Positions 42,646 to 51,445 of a stretch of 64,000 nt of DNA are shown here, piece by piece; position 1 is the first letter of the stretch; each line of letters opens with the position of its first letter. Where the stretch lies: contig DATGFN010000019.1 in the NCBI GenBank assembly GCA_035308965.1, positions 310,001 through 374,000 on the forward strand. Reading direction: 5' to 3'. The translations under genes and the position numbers were made by a program. The notes under the pieces are model-generated. The model was given only the letters and a program-made list of their open reading frames with translations. It did no database searches and had not been told where the DNA came from. Source of the stretch: DASYXZ01 sp035308965. Its GTDB lineage: Bacteria; Acidobacteriota; Terriglobia; UBA7540.

Positions 42646-43250
42646 AAAAGCTCCAGCGACGGGCCGTAAGAAAATCCCGAACCCCCAAGCTCACTCCCAA
42701 AGCAGCCGCCACCAAGGCCCGGGTGACTCCCGACGGGAATCACCTGCGCGTTATCTTCACCGAGAAACAAATCAGGAAGCGTGTAAGTGAGTTGGCCGCT
42801 CAGGTCAATCGGGACTCGCAGGGGAAAACCCTGCATGTGATCGGAATCCTGGAGAACTGCTTCCTGTTCATGGCCGATCTGGTACGCGACCTCACCGTAC
42901 CCGTGATCTGCCATTTTCTGAAAGCCGAAACCACCGATTCATCTTCGGGCGGGGTATCGGTGCGCGAAATTGTATACACTCCCAGGGTGGAAGTGGGCGG
43001 CAAAGACGTCCTGCTGGTGGATGGCATTCTTCAGTCGGGCGTGACCATTGACCATCTGGTTCGGGTCATGCAATCGCAGCAAGCCAATTCTGTGCGTATT
43101 GCCGAGTTGATTGAAAAGACCGACGAAAAAAAAGTAGATGTGGCGACGGCTTATGTCGGTTTTAAGACTCAGGAGAAGTTCCTGGTGGGCTATGGGCTGG
43201 GGTTCCAGGACAAATACCGGAACCTCCCGCATATCTCCACCCTGACTTAG
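42642..43250 (+). CDS. hpt: Hypoxanthine phosphoribosyltransferase
   Basis: 202 residues from the ATG at 42642, which overlaps the tilS stop; another ATG at 42630 is possible. It makes IMP/GMP from hypoxanthine/guanine and PRPP. The PRPP loop is VLLVDGILQSGVTIDHL; the family usually has VEDIIDTGxT, so the second acid and the T are replaced, unusual but seen in some lineages. KTQEKFLVGYGLGFQDKYRNLPHI is the standard C-terminus. The N-terminus has an extra basic 25-residue stretch. Its position between tilS and ftsH supports the call. Confidence 0.85.
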   Translation: MKKLQRRAVRKSRTPKLTPKAAATKARVTPDGNHLRVIFTEKQIRKRVSELAAQVNRDSQGKTLHVIGILENCFLFMADLVRDLTVPVICHFLKAETTDSSSGGVSVREIVYTPRVEVGGKDVLLVDGILQSGVTIDHLVRVMQSQQANSVRIAELIEKTDEKKVDVATAYVGFKTQEKFLVGYGLGFQDKYRNLPHISTLT

Positions 43251-43359
43251 CGGAAAATAATGGAGGGACGAAATAGGACTTGGCAGCATCTAATCGAGTG
43301 AAGCCCGAGGAAGCCAGGCAAGGGCCTGATGGGCGTATTTGGGCCGGGGAGAAAATTCG

Positions 43360-45255
43360 GTGAACTCAGCAGTCAAAAATATTATCTTCTGGGTGTTGAT
43401 GGTGGCTCTCACCGTGCTGGTTTGGGCGGTGGTGAAGAGCAACACCGTTGACCACGTTGCGGACCTTACTTTTACCGGCTTCATGACTGAAGTCAACAAT
43501 GGCAACGTCAAAGACGTGACTATTGTTGGGACAGACGCCACCGGAACGCTCAAGAAAGACAACGGCAAATTTAAGACAACCATTCCCGCCAATTATCCCG
43601 ACCTCTATAAGACTTTGCAGGACAAAAGCGTTAACACCACGCTCAAAGACAATAGCGGAAGCAACTGGATCACCTGGGTAGTCAACGGACTTCCCATGAT
43701 CGTGCTGTTGGGCCTCTGGATTTTCTTCATGCGCCAGATGCAGAGCGGGGGCAATAAGGCGCTCTCATTCGGAAAGAGCCGGGCTAAATTGCTTTCCAGC
43801 CAGCAGAAGAAGGTCACCTTTAAAGACGTTGCGGGCGTGGATGAAGCCAAGGAAGAGCTGCACGAAATCATCGAATTTCTGCGTGAGCCTCAAAAATTTC
43901 AAAAGCTGGGCGGACGCATCCCCAAAGGTGTCCTGCTGGTGGGACCTCCGGGTACGGGGAAAACGCTTCTGGCACGGGCGATTGCCGGCGAAGCCAATGT
44001 GCCCTTCTTTTCCATCTCGGGCTCGGACTTTGTGGAAATGTTTGTTGGGGTGGGCGCCTCCCGGGTTCGCGACTTGTTTGAGCAAGGCAAGAAGAACGCG
44101 CCATGCATCGTATTTATCGACGAAATTGACGCTGTGGGCCGCCACCGCGGCGCAGGACTCGGCGGCGGGCACGACGAGCGCGAACAGACCCTGAATCAAT
44201 TGCTGGTGGAAATGGACGGTTTCGAATCCAACGAGGGTGTCATCCTGATTGCCGCCAGCAACCGCCCTGACGTGCTCGATCCCGCGCTGCTTCGGCCCGG
44301 ACGGTTTGACCGCCGCGTGGTGGTGCCTCTCCCCGATGTGGGCGGGCGCGAAGGCATCTTAAAAGTTCACAGCAAGAAGATTCCGCTTTCCGAAGATGTT
44401 GACCTATCCGTCCTGGCGCGGGGCACCCCCGGATTTTCCGGCGCCGATCTTGCCAACCTCGTCAACGAGGCGGCGTTGCTGGCCGCGGGCCAGGGCCGAA
44501 AGCAAGTGGTGATGGCGGACTTTGAGTCTTCCAAAGACAAAGTGATGATGGGCAAGGAACGCCGGTCGCTCATCCTTTCCGAGGACGAGAAGAAAACCAC
44601 TGCTTATCACGAGGCCGGGCACGCGCTGGTGGCCGCCAAGGTTCCCTTTGCCGACCCGCTCCACAAAGTAACCATCATCCCCCGAGGCATGGCCCTGGGT
44701 GTGACCATGCAATTGCCCCTCGACGACAAACATAACTACTCCAAAGACTATCTCGAGTCGCGCCTGGCGATTTCAATGGGTGGGCGCGTGGCGGAAGAAA
44801 TTTTCTTGAATCAAATTACCACCGGGGCCAGCAATGACATCGAGCGCGCCACGGAAATTGCGCGGCGTATGGTGTGCGAATTCGGCATGTCCGATCTCGG
44901 ACCTCTGGCTTTCGGCAAGAACGAGCAGGAGATTTTCCTCGGACGCGACCTGGCCACCCACCGCGATTTCAGCGAAGATACCGCCATCAAGATCGACCAG
45001 GAAGTAAAAAAATTCATGATGACGGCTTATCAGCGCGCCAAGGATGCGATTGAATCAAACCGCGAGGCGTTGATCCGAATTGCGGAAGCGCTGCTGGTGC
45101 GCGAAGTCCTTGATGCCATCGAAGTCAATCTGTTGATCGAAGGTCGGGCCCTGCCCGAAAAGGTCCGCCCCGAACCGCCCGGCGAAACCACCCAGGTGCT
45201 TAAACCCCAACCCTCTCCCAAAGTCCCCGGACGCGAGCGCCCCCAACCGGCGTAG
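43360..45255 (+). CDS. ftsH: ATP-dependent zinc metalloprotease FtsH
   Basis: 631 residues from the GTG at 43360 (MNSAVKNIIFWVLMV), preferred over an upstream TTG at 43339. Two membrane segments (about 4-24 and 108-128) enclose a periplasmic domain. AAA domain: Walker A GPPGTGKT (195-202), Walker B VFIDEIDAV, SRH NRPDVLDPALLRPGRFDR. Protease domain: HEAGH (417-421) and the third zinc ligand region. It degrades unfolded membrane proteins and regulators. Last gene of tilS-hpt-ftsH, closed by double hairpins. Confidence 0.97.
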   Translation: MNSAVKNIIFWVLMVALTVLVWAVVKSNTVDHVADLTFTGFMTEVNNGNVKDVTIVGTDATGTLKKDNGKFKTTIPANYPDLYKTLQDKSVNTTLKDNSGSNWITWVVNGLPMIVLLGLWIFFMRQMQSGGNKALSFGKSRAKLLSSQQKKVTFKDVAGVDEAKEELHEIIEFLREPQKFQKLGGRIPKGVLLVGPPGTGKTLLARAIAGEANVPFFSISGSDFVEMFVGVGASRVRDLFEQGKKNAPCIVFIDEIDAVGRHRGAGLGGGHDEREQTLNQLLVEMDGFESNEGVILIAASNRPDVLDPALLRPGRFDRRVVVPLPDVGGREGILKVHSKKIPLSEDVDLSVLARGTPGFSGADLANLVNEAALLAAGQGRKQVVMADFESSKDKVMMGKERRSLILSEDEKKTTAYHEAGHALVAAKVPFADPLHKVTIIPRGMALGVTMQLPLDDKHNYSKDYLESRLAISMGGRVAEEIFLNQITTGASNDIERATEIARRMVCEFGMSDLGPLAFGKNEQEIFLGRDLATHRDFSEDTAIKIDQEVKKFMMTAYQRAKDAIESNREALIRIAEALLVREVLDAIEVNLLIEGRALPEKVRPEPPGETTQVLKPQPSPKVPGRERPQPA

Positions 45256-45285
45256 CGCGCCTTTGCGACTTCCAATTCATATGTA

Positions 45286-45342
45286 GCTCGGGTGTCCCCA
45301 CCCGAGCTTGATTTTCGGAAACGCGGGTATCGCCACCCGCGT
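45286..45342. terminator. Two hairpins between convergent ftsH and the histidine kinase
   Basis: GCTCGGGTG-TCCC-CACCCGAGC (45286-45307) is followed by TTGATTTT; ACGCGGGT-ATCGCC-ACCCGCGT (45321-45342) follows. The first is the better plus-strand terminator. The segment 45350-45400 holds more GC-rich repeat material. Confidence 0.5.
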
Positions 45343-45441
45343 TCTTGTGAATTAATCGCGGGCGAGGACGCCCATACTTGGGGCCCCGCCCCGCGCTACA
45401 ACTGGGCAATTTGAGTCTGCGGGGTACGACGACGCGACAAT

Positions 45442-47562
45442 TCAAATCACGGACGCGTCCAGCACCTCGCGCACTTTCCGGGCCAGCACGTCAGGCGTGA
45501 AAGGTTTTTGGAGGAATGGGGTTCCGGGCTGCAAGACGCCGTGATAGAGGATGGCGCCATCGGTATAGCCCGACATGTAGAGAACTTTGGTATTCGGACG
45601 TAACACCTTCAGTTTCTCCGCCAAATCCGGGCCGTTCATTTGCGGCATTACCACGTCGGTCAGGAGTAAATGGATGGGTCCGTCAAATTGCTGGCAAGTG
45701 GCCCATGCCTTGAGGGGGCGATTCGAATCCAGCACCTTGTACCCGCCCGCTTCCAGGATCCCGCGCACCAATGACCGCACCCCGTCCTCGTCTTCAACCA
45801 ACAGGACCGTTTCTGAACCGTGAGGCGTTGCAGCGTGTACTTCAACGGAATGCGCCGCCTCTTTAATTTCCTCCGCCCGAGGCAGGTATACCTTGAATGA
45901 AGTCCCGTGGCCGGGCTCGCTGTAAACCCATATGTATCCTTCGCACTGTTTAACAATCCCATAAACCGTGGCCAGTCCAAGGCCCGTTCCCTTGCCTTTC
46001 TCCTTGGTGGTAAAAAAGGGCTCGAAAATGTGAGCCATGGTCCGGGTATCCATGCCGGTTCCCGTGTCACTCACGGCCAGCATCACATAGTGGCCCGGTT
46101 TGACCGCCGCGTGGATTTGAGCGTAGGCCTGGTCCAGATAGATATCTGATGTTTCGATGAGGAGCTTGCCGCCCTGGGGCATCGCGTCGCGCGAGTTGAC
46201 GGCAAGATTGATGATCACTTGCTCGATCTGGCTGGCATCGACTTTAACGGGGCTGAGGCCGGCGGGGAGCAGAGTGACCAATTCAATGTCCTCGCCGATC
46301 AGCCGGCGCAACATCTTCTCCGTGTTGGCCACAATGGCGTTCAAGTCCAGTACTTCAAGCACCAGCGCCTGCCGCCGGCTGAAAGCCAGCAGCCGCCGGG
46401 TAAGCGCGGCAGCACGCTCTCCCGCGCTCTGAATCTGGCCCACGAATTCCCGATGCGGGTCCCCGGGGGCCAGACTTTCCAGCAGTAACTGGGTATAGCC
46501 CGTGATGATGGTCAGAAGGTTGTTAAAATCATGGGCCACGCCCCCGGCCAGCCGCCCCACCGCTTCCATCTTTTGCGCCTGCCGAAATTCCTCTTCCAAT
46601 TGTTTCTTTTCTGTAATGTCAACAATCACCCCGCGAAGCTGGCGCGCCTTGCCGCTGGGGTCGCGCACCACGCGGATGATGTCCCGCAGCCACACCACGC
46701 GATTTTCCGCTGCCAGCGCCCGGTATTCGATGTCGTAATCCTTATTCTCCGCTACAGCCGTTTGCCACTGCCCGATGACGCGGTCGCGATCCTCCGCAAA
46801 AATGTGATCCTTCCAGAAATCGGCGCTGCTCAGCCAATCTTCCACCGGGAAACCAAGGACGCGCTCCGCCTGCTGACTCACAAATGTGATTCGAAACGAA
46901 GGGACGTCCATCTCCCACACGATCGCCTTCAGATCCTGCACGAGGTCGCGAAACCGCATGGCCAATTCCTGCGCGGCATAGCGCAAGTCCTCGCTCCGCG
47001 ACAGGTCTTTGAATGTGCTTTCAATTCTCGCTTCCAAGTCCCCTTGAATTTCGTGGAGATGGCTGATCTTCTGCTTGTGTCGCCGGACTTCCTGAGCGAG
47101 ATAGCCGCATAATATCGCGGTAATAAAAAAGAGCGGGACGCGCAGCAAGGCGTCAGCGCCCCCCAACAATTCTTCGCCGCGGGTGAGCCGCAGCCAGAAA
47201 TAAAGGGCTGAGGATGCAATGGCAATGCCCACACTCTTGGCCACGGTTTCTCCGAGCGTCGCCATCAAGACAGTGAGATAGAGAATCAGGAGGGATTCGG
47301 TTCGAAATCCTGACACAAAATAGAGGACGATGGAGAGGCCCCCAAGGTCGAGAAAGAAAACCGCATAGACCAGGCGTGGGTCTTCAAACCAGGACGCGGG
47401 CAGGACCACAATGATGAGATTGGAAACAAGATAAGCGGTGCCCAGCGCCCACAACGAGGGAGAAACCAGCTCGTGGTGAAAAATCAGAAGGGACAGAATG
47501 ACAAGGGAAAAGGCGCCTCGCAATTTGAAGAAGACCGAGCGCACTGGTTGAGTTTCTGCCAT
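45442..47562 (-). CDS. Hybrid sensor histidine kinase / response regulator
   Basis: 706 residues. About five membrane segments (to roughly 155) precede a coiled coil, a PAS domain with PAC (about 205-330, SFRITFVSQQAERVLGF, REVVWLRDIIRVV-like), HisKA with H344 in GGVAHDFNNLL, and HATPase_c with N box and GTGLGLATVYGIVKQ. A receiver domain closes the protein, with D636 in LLTDVVMP and K in FLQKPFTPD. The His in HDFNNL and the C-terminal receiver are typical of NtrB-like hybrid kinases. Partner and signal are unknown. Confidence 0.92.
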   Translation of the reverse strand: MAETQPVRSVFFKLRGAFSLVILSLLIFHHELVSPSLWALGTAYLVSNLIIVVLPASWFEDPRLVYAVFFLDLGGLSIVLYFVSGFRTESLLILYLTVLMATLGETVAKSVGIAIASSALYFWLRLTRGEELLGGADALLRVPLFFITAILCGYLAQEVRRHKQKISHLHEIQGDLEARIESTFKDLSRSEDLRYAAQELAMRFRDLVQDLKAIVWEMDVPSFRITFVSQQAERVLGFPVEDWLSSADFWKDHIFAEDRDRVIGQWQTAVAENKDYDIEYRALAAENRVVWLRDIIRVVRDPSGKARQLRGVIVDITEKKQLEEEFRQAQKMEAVGRLAGGVAHDFNNLLTIITGYTQLLLESLAPGDPHREFVGQIQSAGERAAALTRRLLAFSRRQALVLEVLDLNAIVANTEKMLRRLIGEDIELVTLLPAGLSPVKVDASQIEQVIINLAVNSRDAMPQGGKLLIETSDIYLDQAYAQIHAAVKPGHYVMLAVSDTGTGMDTRTMAHIFEPFFTTKEKGKGTGLGLATVYGIVKQCEGYIWVYSEPGHGTSFKVYLPRAEEIKEAAHSVEVHAATPHGSETVLLVEDEDGVRSLVRGILEAGGYKVLDSNRPLKAWATCQQFDGPIHLLLTDVVMPQMNGPDLAEKLKVLRPNTKVLYMSGYTDGAILYHGVLQPGTPFLQKPFTPDVLARKVREVLDASVI

Positions 47563-47845
47563 GGTCCTTCGGTCAAATCGCGAGGAGAGGATAGCTTTAA
47601 TGGCCCGGCTGTGTAAAGTTCACAATTCGCCGCCTCAGATTCAAAATAGGACCCGCGCGAAAATACTTCCAGCCGCAATAAAGATATCAAGCTTTCGTCC
47701 GTTCCACTCAGTCAATTTAATGGCGCCGTTTGATGATGGATAAGGGTCGGGGACAAGGTGCCGTGGGCGTAACCGCACGCCGCACGAGGCACAGCCATCT
47801 CAAGTGGCTGGAGTTATTGGGTACACAGCGATTTGATATAGCCCT

Positions 47846-48049
47846 TCAATGCTGGATGGTGATGCCGGCAAGATCCGCCTCGTAGCCTTCATCCTGGGCA
47901 ACAGTTTGGGCCGCTTGACGGAGCGTCTGCTCGTCGGCGTTGGCAGGCATATCTTGATGGCGGCGAATTACTTCTTCTCCAGATTGAATCCGAATCACCC
48001 AGTTGTTTTTGGTTTTATCGAAAGACACTTCAATACTGTCCGCGCGCAT
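47846..48049 (-). CDS. Small hypothetical protein
   Basis: 67 residues from the ATG at 48047-48049, which has AAGGAGGG a few bases upstream. An in-frame ATG at 48103 would give 85 residues, but the ribosome site points to the shorter form. Sequence MRADSIEVSFDKTKNNWVI is a beta hairpin followed by a helix (QTLRQAAQTVAQDEGY). It recalls small DUF2188-like domains (beta-alpha). Function unknown. Confidence 0.6.
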   Translation of the reverse strand: MRADSIEVSFDKTKNNWVIRIQSGEEVIRRHQDMPANADEQTLRQAAQTVAQDEGYEADLAGITIQH

Positions 48050-48234
48050 AAATCCCTCCTTGCTCAATATACCCCTCAAGCCTTCAAGAGTCCATTTGGT
48101 CATGCAAAAAAAACGAGGTCAAGCAGATCGACAGCCGAGGGCAAAAACCCGCTTGGAAGGTCCGGCACTCATCCTTCATAATCTCAACACCTAATGACCG
48201 GGGGTCATCCGAATGATTCACGAGGGGGCTGCTC

Positions 48235-48951
48235 ATGAAACTGTTTGTAGCTGAGTTGGTGGGGACCATGCTTCTGATTCTGCTCGGAGACGGAGTGGTG
48301 GCGGGCGTGCTTTTGAAAAAGTCGAAGGCGGAAAACTCCGGCTGGATCGTGATCACCACAGGTTGGGCGCTGGCGGTGGCCATGGCGGTATACGCCGTGG
48401 GACGCATCAGTGGCGCGCACATCAATCCCGCCGTTACTCTGGGTCTGGCGGTAACCGGAAGGCTTGCCTGGGCCGACGTGCCGCAATACATCGGCGGCCA
48501 GATGATTGGCGCTTTTCTTGGGGCTGTGCTGGTATGGCTGGCCTACCTGCCGCACTGGCGCGAGACTCCGGAACAGGACCTGAAGCTCGCGGTCTTTTCC
48601 AACGCGCCCGCCATTCGAAATCTGCCGTCAAACTTTCTTACCGAAGCGATTGGAACTTTCGTCCTGGTGTTCGGCGTGCTCGCGCTTGGCGCCAACAAAC
48701 CTCCTAACGATTCCGGATTGACGCCATTGCTGGTGGGATTTCTGGTTTGGTCTATCGGACTCTCGCTCGGCGGGCCCACCGGTTATGCCATCAACCCGGC
48801 GCGCGATCTCGCGCCGCGCATTGCGCATGCGCTTCTGCCCATTCCCAACAAAGGTGGTTCAGATTGGAGCTATTCGTGGATCCCAATTGTTGGCCCGATC
48901 ATCGGCGGGGTCATCGGCGCGGTCGCGTACGGCTGGATATTCCCCACTTAA
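48235..48951 (+). CDS. Aquaglyceroporin (MIP family)
   Basis: 238 residues and six membrane segments. Both NPA boxes are present: SGAHINPAVTLG (loop B) and GYAINPARDLAPR (loop E). NPARD with D after the second box is the glycerol-facilitator signature; aquaporins lack it, so glycerol uptake is likely. GAGGGGG-type ribosome site precedes the ATG. glpK lies 34 kb away and would use the imported glycerol. Confidence 0.92.
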   Translation: MKLFVAELVGTMLLILLGDGVVAGVLLKKSKAENSGWIVITTGWALAVAMAVYAVGRISGAHINPAVTLGLAVTGRLAWADVPQYIGGQMIGAFLGAVLVWLAYLPHWRETPEQDLKLAVFSNAPAIRNLPSNFLTEAIGTFVLVFGVLALGANKPPNDSGLTPLLVGFLVWSIGLSLGGPTGYAINPARDLAPRIAHALLPIPNKGGSDWSYSWIPIVGPIIGGVIGAVAYGWIFPT

Positions 48952-49013
48952 GCCAGGGTGTTGTCATTTTTAGGACGAACGATGCATGGCTCGAGTTCAG
49001 TTAGCTCAAGAAG

Positions 49014-50000
49014 ATGACTCTGCGCCAAAAGTTTGAAATCAGGATCGGCCAGCGCAAAGTGCGCGTGGGAGAGCGAACGCTCGTCATGGGAGTGCTCAAC
49101 GTGACCCCCGATTCGTTTTCTGATGGTGGCCGTTATTTCCCGTCTCAGAAGGCCGTCCAGCATGGCATCGAATTGGTAAGGGCGGGAGCCGATTGGATCG
49201 ACGTAGGCGGGGAATCCACGCGGCCAGGATCCGCTGCTGTTCGGGTGGAGGAGGAATTGCGCCGGGTCGTTCCTGTTATTCAAGCGCTACACCGAAAGCT
49301 GCCCTCGGTCCACATTTCAGTCGACACTACCAAAGCTGAAGTGGCGGAAGCGGCGGTCCGCGCCGGGGCCACGATCCTGAATGACATTAGCGGCTTGCGG
49401 TTTGACCCACGACTTGCCGACGTGGCGCGCCGCCATCGGACCGCGCTGATCCTGATGCACCTCCGCGGACGCCCCGAAACTATGCAACAAAAGCCCTTCG
49501 CCCGATCGGTTTGGCGATCGGTAAATGAAGGGCTGGCATGGTCCATACAAACGGCGCTCAATTCCGGGGTTCATCGCTCCCAACTGATCGTTGATCCTGG
49601 CCTCGGCTTTGGCAAAACCCGGCGCCAGAATTACGAAATACTCGCTCAACTCGGCCGCCTGAATAGGTTTGGTTTGCCGGTCATGGTAGGGACATCGCGA
49701 AAATCATTTGTCCAGGCGGTCGTAGGCGGTAAAGGATTGTCGGTTTCGAAAAAGTCTGCGGGGGCAAAAAGTGCGTTGAAATCTGCCCCCACCCAATACT
49801 GGAAGCTAATTGCGAACAAAGCGGGCAAGGGTTTGACGTGGGAGCGAGAAGCCCTCCAAGTGATGAACCTGGGTGATGCAGCAGCAGTGACGGCGAGCAT
49901 TCTGGCGGGCGCTCACATCATCAGGGTGCATGACGTCGAGTCCATGATCCCGGCGTTGCGAATAGCGGACGCCGTTTTGAGCGCCGGAAATTTAATCTGA
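49014..50000 (+). CDS. folP: Dihydropteroate synthase
   Basis: 328 residues, somewhat longer than usual (about 280). The enzyme joins 6-hydroxymethyl-dihydropterin pyrophosphate with p-aminobenzoate in folate synthesis and is the sulfonamide target. Visible: VMGVLNVTPDSFSDGG, DWIDVGGESTRPGSAAV, ILNDISGLRFDP and LIVDPGLGFGKTRRQN. An insertion of about 45 residues (SVSKKSAGAKSALKSAPTQY, near 245-280) sits before the final TREALQVMNLGDAAA-like segment. No other folate gene is adjacent. Confidence 0.93.
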   Translation: MTLRQKFEIRIGQRKVRVGERTLVMGVLNVTPDSFSDGGRYFPSQKAVQHGIELVRAGADWIDVGGESTRPGSAAVRVEEELRRVVPVIQALHRKLPSVHISVDTTKAEVAEAAVRAGATILNDISGLRFDPRLADVARRHRTALILMHLRGRPETMQQKPFARSVWRSVNEGLAWSIQTALNSGVHRSQLIVDPGLGFGKTRRQNYEILAQLGRLNRFGLPVMVGTSRKSFVQAVVGGKGLSVSKKSAGAKSALKSAPTQYWKLIANKAGKGLTWEREALQVMNLGDAAAVTASILAGAHIIRVHDVESMIPALRIADAVLSAGNLI

Positions 50001-50015
50001 TTGATGTCTAAATGA

Positions 50016-50786
50016 CTACAGAAGCTTGTAACCGAGGAATAGAAGCGTCGTTCCGAGGACAGGCCGTAATATTTTCTCCGGGAAATGCGCGCTCATTTTG
50101 CTCCCGATCCACACGCCGGGAACCGAGCCAATTAGGAGGCCCGCCAGCAAGCGAACATTAATGCTCCCGATTCCCATGTGGCCCAAAGCGGAGACGCCCA
50201 CCAGAAAAAGCGCATGAACAATGTCGGAGCCGACAATTCGCTTCAATGGCGTTCCAGGATAAATTACCACGAGGCACGCGATGATCAGGCTACCGCTTCC
50301 GACTGAGGTCAGGCTCACCAGAAATCCAACCACAGCGCCGAGCACGGAGGTTATCCACCAGGGACCATTGAAAACAGCAATCCCTGTCCCAGGATTGGCG
50401 GATGATCCCCGGAAGCTGCGAAACAACAAAGTTAAGGCGACGCACATCAGCGCGATTCCCAGCATTCGAATCACGACTTTGTCCATTGCATCCCCGCCCT
50501 GAGTTCGCAGATACGCCAGAAGCGCCAATCCCACCAGGGCGCCGGGAATGCTTCCGAGGGCAAGGCGTTTGACGATCCTGAAGTCAACAGTTTGCTGGCG
50601 ATAGTGAACGAAGGCGCCAAACGCTTTGGTGATCGAGCCCCAAACGAGGTCGGTGCCCACAGCGATAACGGGCTTGGCCCATCCCAGCAATATGAGCATC
50701 GGAGTCATCACGGCTCCGCCGCCCATCCCGGTGAGGCCCACCAGAACTCCGACCACAAAACCCAACACTGAGACTCTAAAATCCAT
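50016..50786 (-). CDS. TauE/SafE family membrane transporter (sulfite/anion exporter type)
   Basis: 256 residues with about eight membrane segments. The paired half-sites VGVLVGLTGMGGGAVMTPML and VGFLVSLTSVGSGSLIIACL are the TauE/SafE duplication. These carry sulfite, sulfoacetate or other small anions. It follows an Rrf2-family regulator gene by 50 bp on the same strand, so the regulator, perhaps responding to sulfur or thiol state, likely controls it. Confidence 0.9.
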   Translation of the reverse strand: MDFRVSVLGFVVGVLVGLTGMGGGAVMTPMLILLGWAKPVIAVGTDLVWGSITKAFGAFVHYRQQTVDFRIVKRLALGSIPGALVGLALLAYLRTQGGDAMDKVVIRMLGIALMCVALTLLFRSFRGSSANPGTGIAVFNGPWWITSVLGAVVGFLVSLTSVGSGSLIIACLVVIYPGTPLKRIVGSDIVHALFLVGVSALGHMGIGSINVRLLAGLLIGSVPGVWIGSKMSAHFPEKILRPVLGTTLLFLGYKLL

Positions 50787-50836
50787 TGCAAATCTCCACG
50801 CGCATAAAATGATCCCAGGCTCTAATCAAGTTAACT

Positions 50837-51262
50837 TCACCTGTGGCCTTTGCCACTATTTTGGGCGAGGTCCGCCAGGGATGTGTGGTCCAGGATGCCG
50901 GCGGCGGCATTGCGAACGTCCAGGAGAACCTGGTAGAGGGCGCTGTGCCGCTTGTCGCGCTTGACCAACCTTCGCAGCGTTTCCGCATCGCCCATGGGAG
51001 CAAGGGGACCATCAATGGTTCGAATGATCTCCCCCAGAAAGACTTTGGATGGCGCACGCCGCAGCAGATAACCTCCGTGCGCGCCCCTCAGGCTATCCAC
51101 CAATCGCGCCGTCTTGAGGTCCAACAGGATCGCCTCCAGAAATTTTTCCGGAATTCGATCTGACACCGCAATCTCGTGGATCTTGGTCGTCCGGTCGGGG
51201 TAGTTCTTCGCCAAAGCGATCATGGCTTCCAAAGCGTAGAGCCCCTTCTTCGAGATCCTCAT
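50837..51262 (-). CDS. Rrf2 family transcriptional regulator
   Basis: 141 residues. The N-terminal winged helix (MRISKKGLYALEAMIALAKN, KFLEAILLDLKTARLVDSLRGAHGGYLL) matches Rrf2/CymR/IscR. It has no cysteine, so it cannot bind an iron-sulfur cluster as IscR and NsrR do; it is closer to CymR/CysR, sulfur-metabolism regulators. An inverted repeat (TAACC-N6-GGTTA, 51274-51289) lies 12 bp before its ATG and is a candidate autoregulatory operator. TauE gene downstream. Confidence 0.88.
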   Translation of the reverse strand: MRISKKGLYALEAMIALAKNYPDRTTKIHEIAVSDRIPEKFLEAILLDLKTARLVDSLRGAHGGYLLRRAPSKVFLGEIIRTIDGPLAPMGDAETLRRLVKRDKRHSALYQVLLDVRNAAAGILDHTSLADLAQNSGKGHR

Positions 51263-51273
51263 AAATTTACAAT

Positions 51274-51289
51274 TAACCCTATCAGGTTA
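51274..51289. promoter_or_regulatory. Candidate Rrf2 operator
   Basis: TAACC-CTATCA-GGTTA, perfect 5-bp arms, directly upstream of the Rrf2 gene. Regulation is inferred. Confidence 0.4.
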
Positions 51290-51432
51290 CTAGACTACAC
51301 AATGGAAGGACGACCCGTCAAGGGAAATTCCTGGTTCGTTTGAAAACCGCAGCGAGGTCAAGGGGGGGCCTGCTGCAATGCGCGCCTGGCTGTTTTTTGC
51401 GAGCCGCCCAACTTTATCGCAGGCGAATGCTG

Positions 51433-51438
51433 TACTAT
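51433..51438 (+). promoter_or_regulatory. -10 element of glmM, near-leaderless geometry
   Basis: TACTAT followed by seven bases and the ATG at 51446. The earlier ATG at 51437 lies inside this box. Confidence 0.4.
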
Positions 51439-51445
51439 GAACGCT

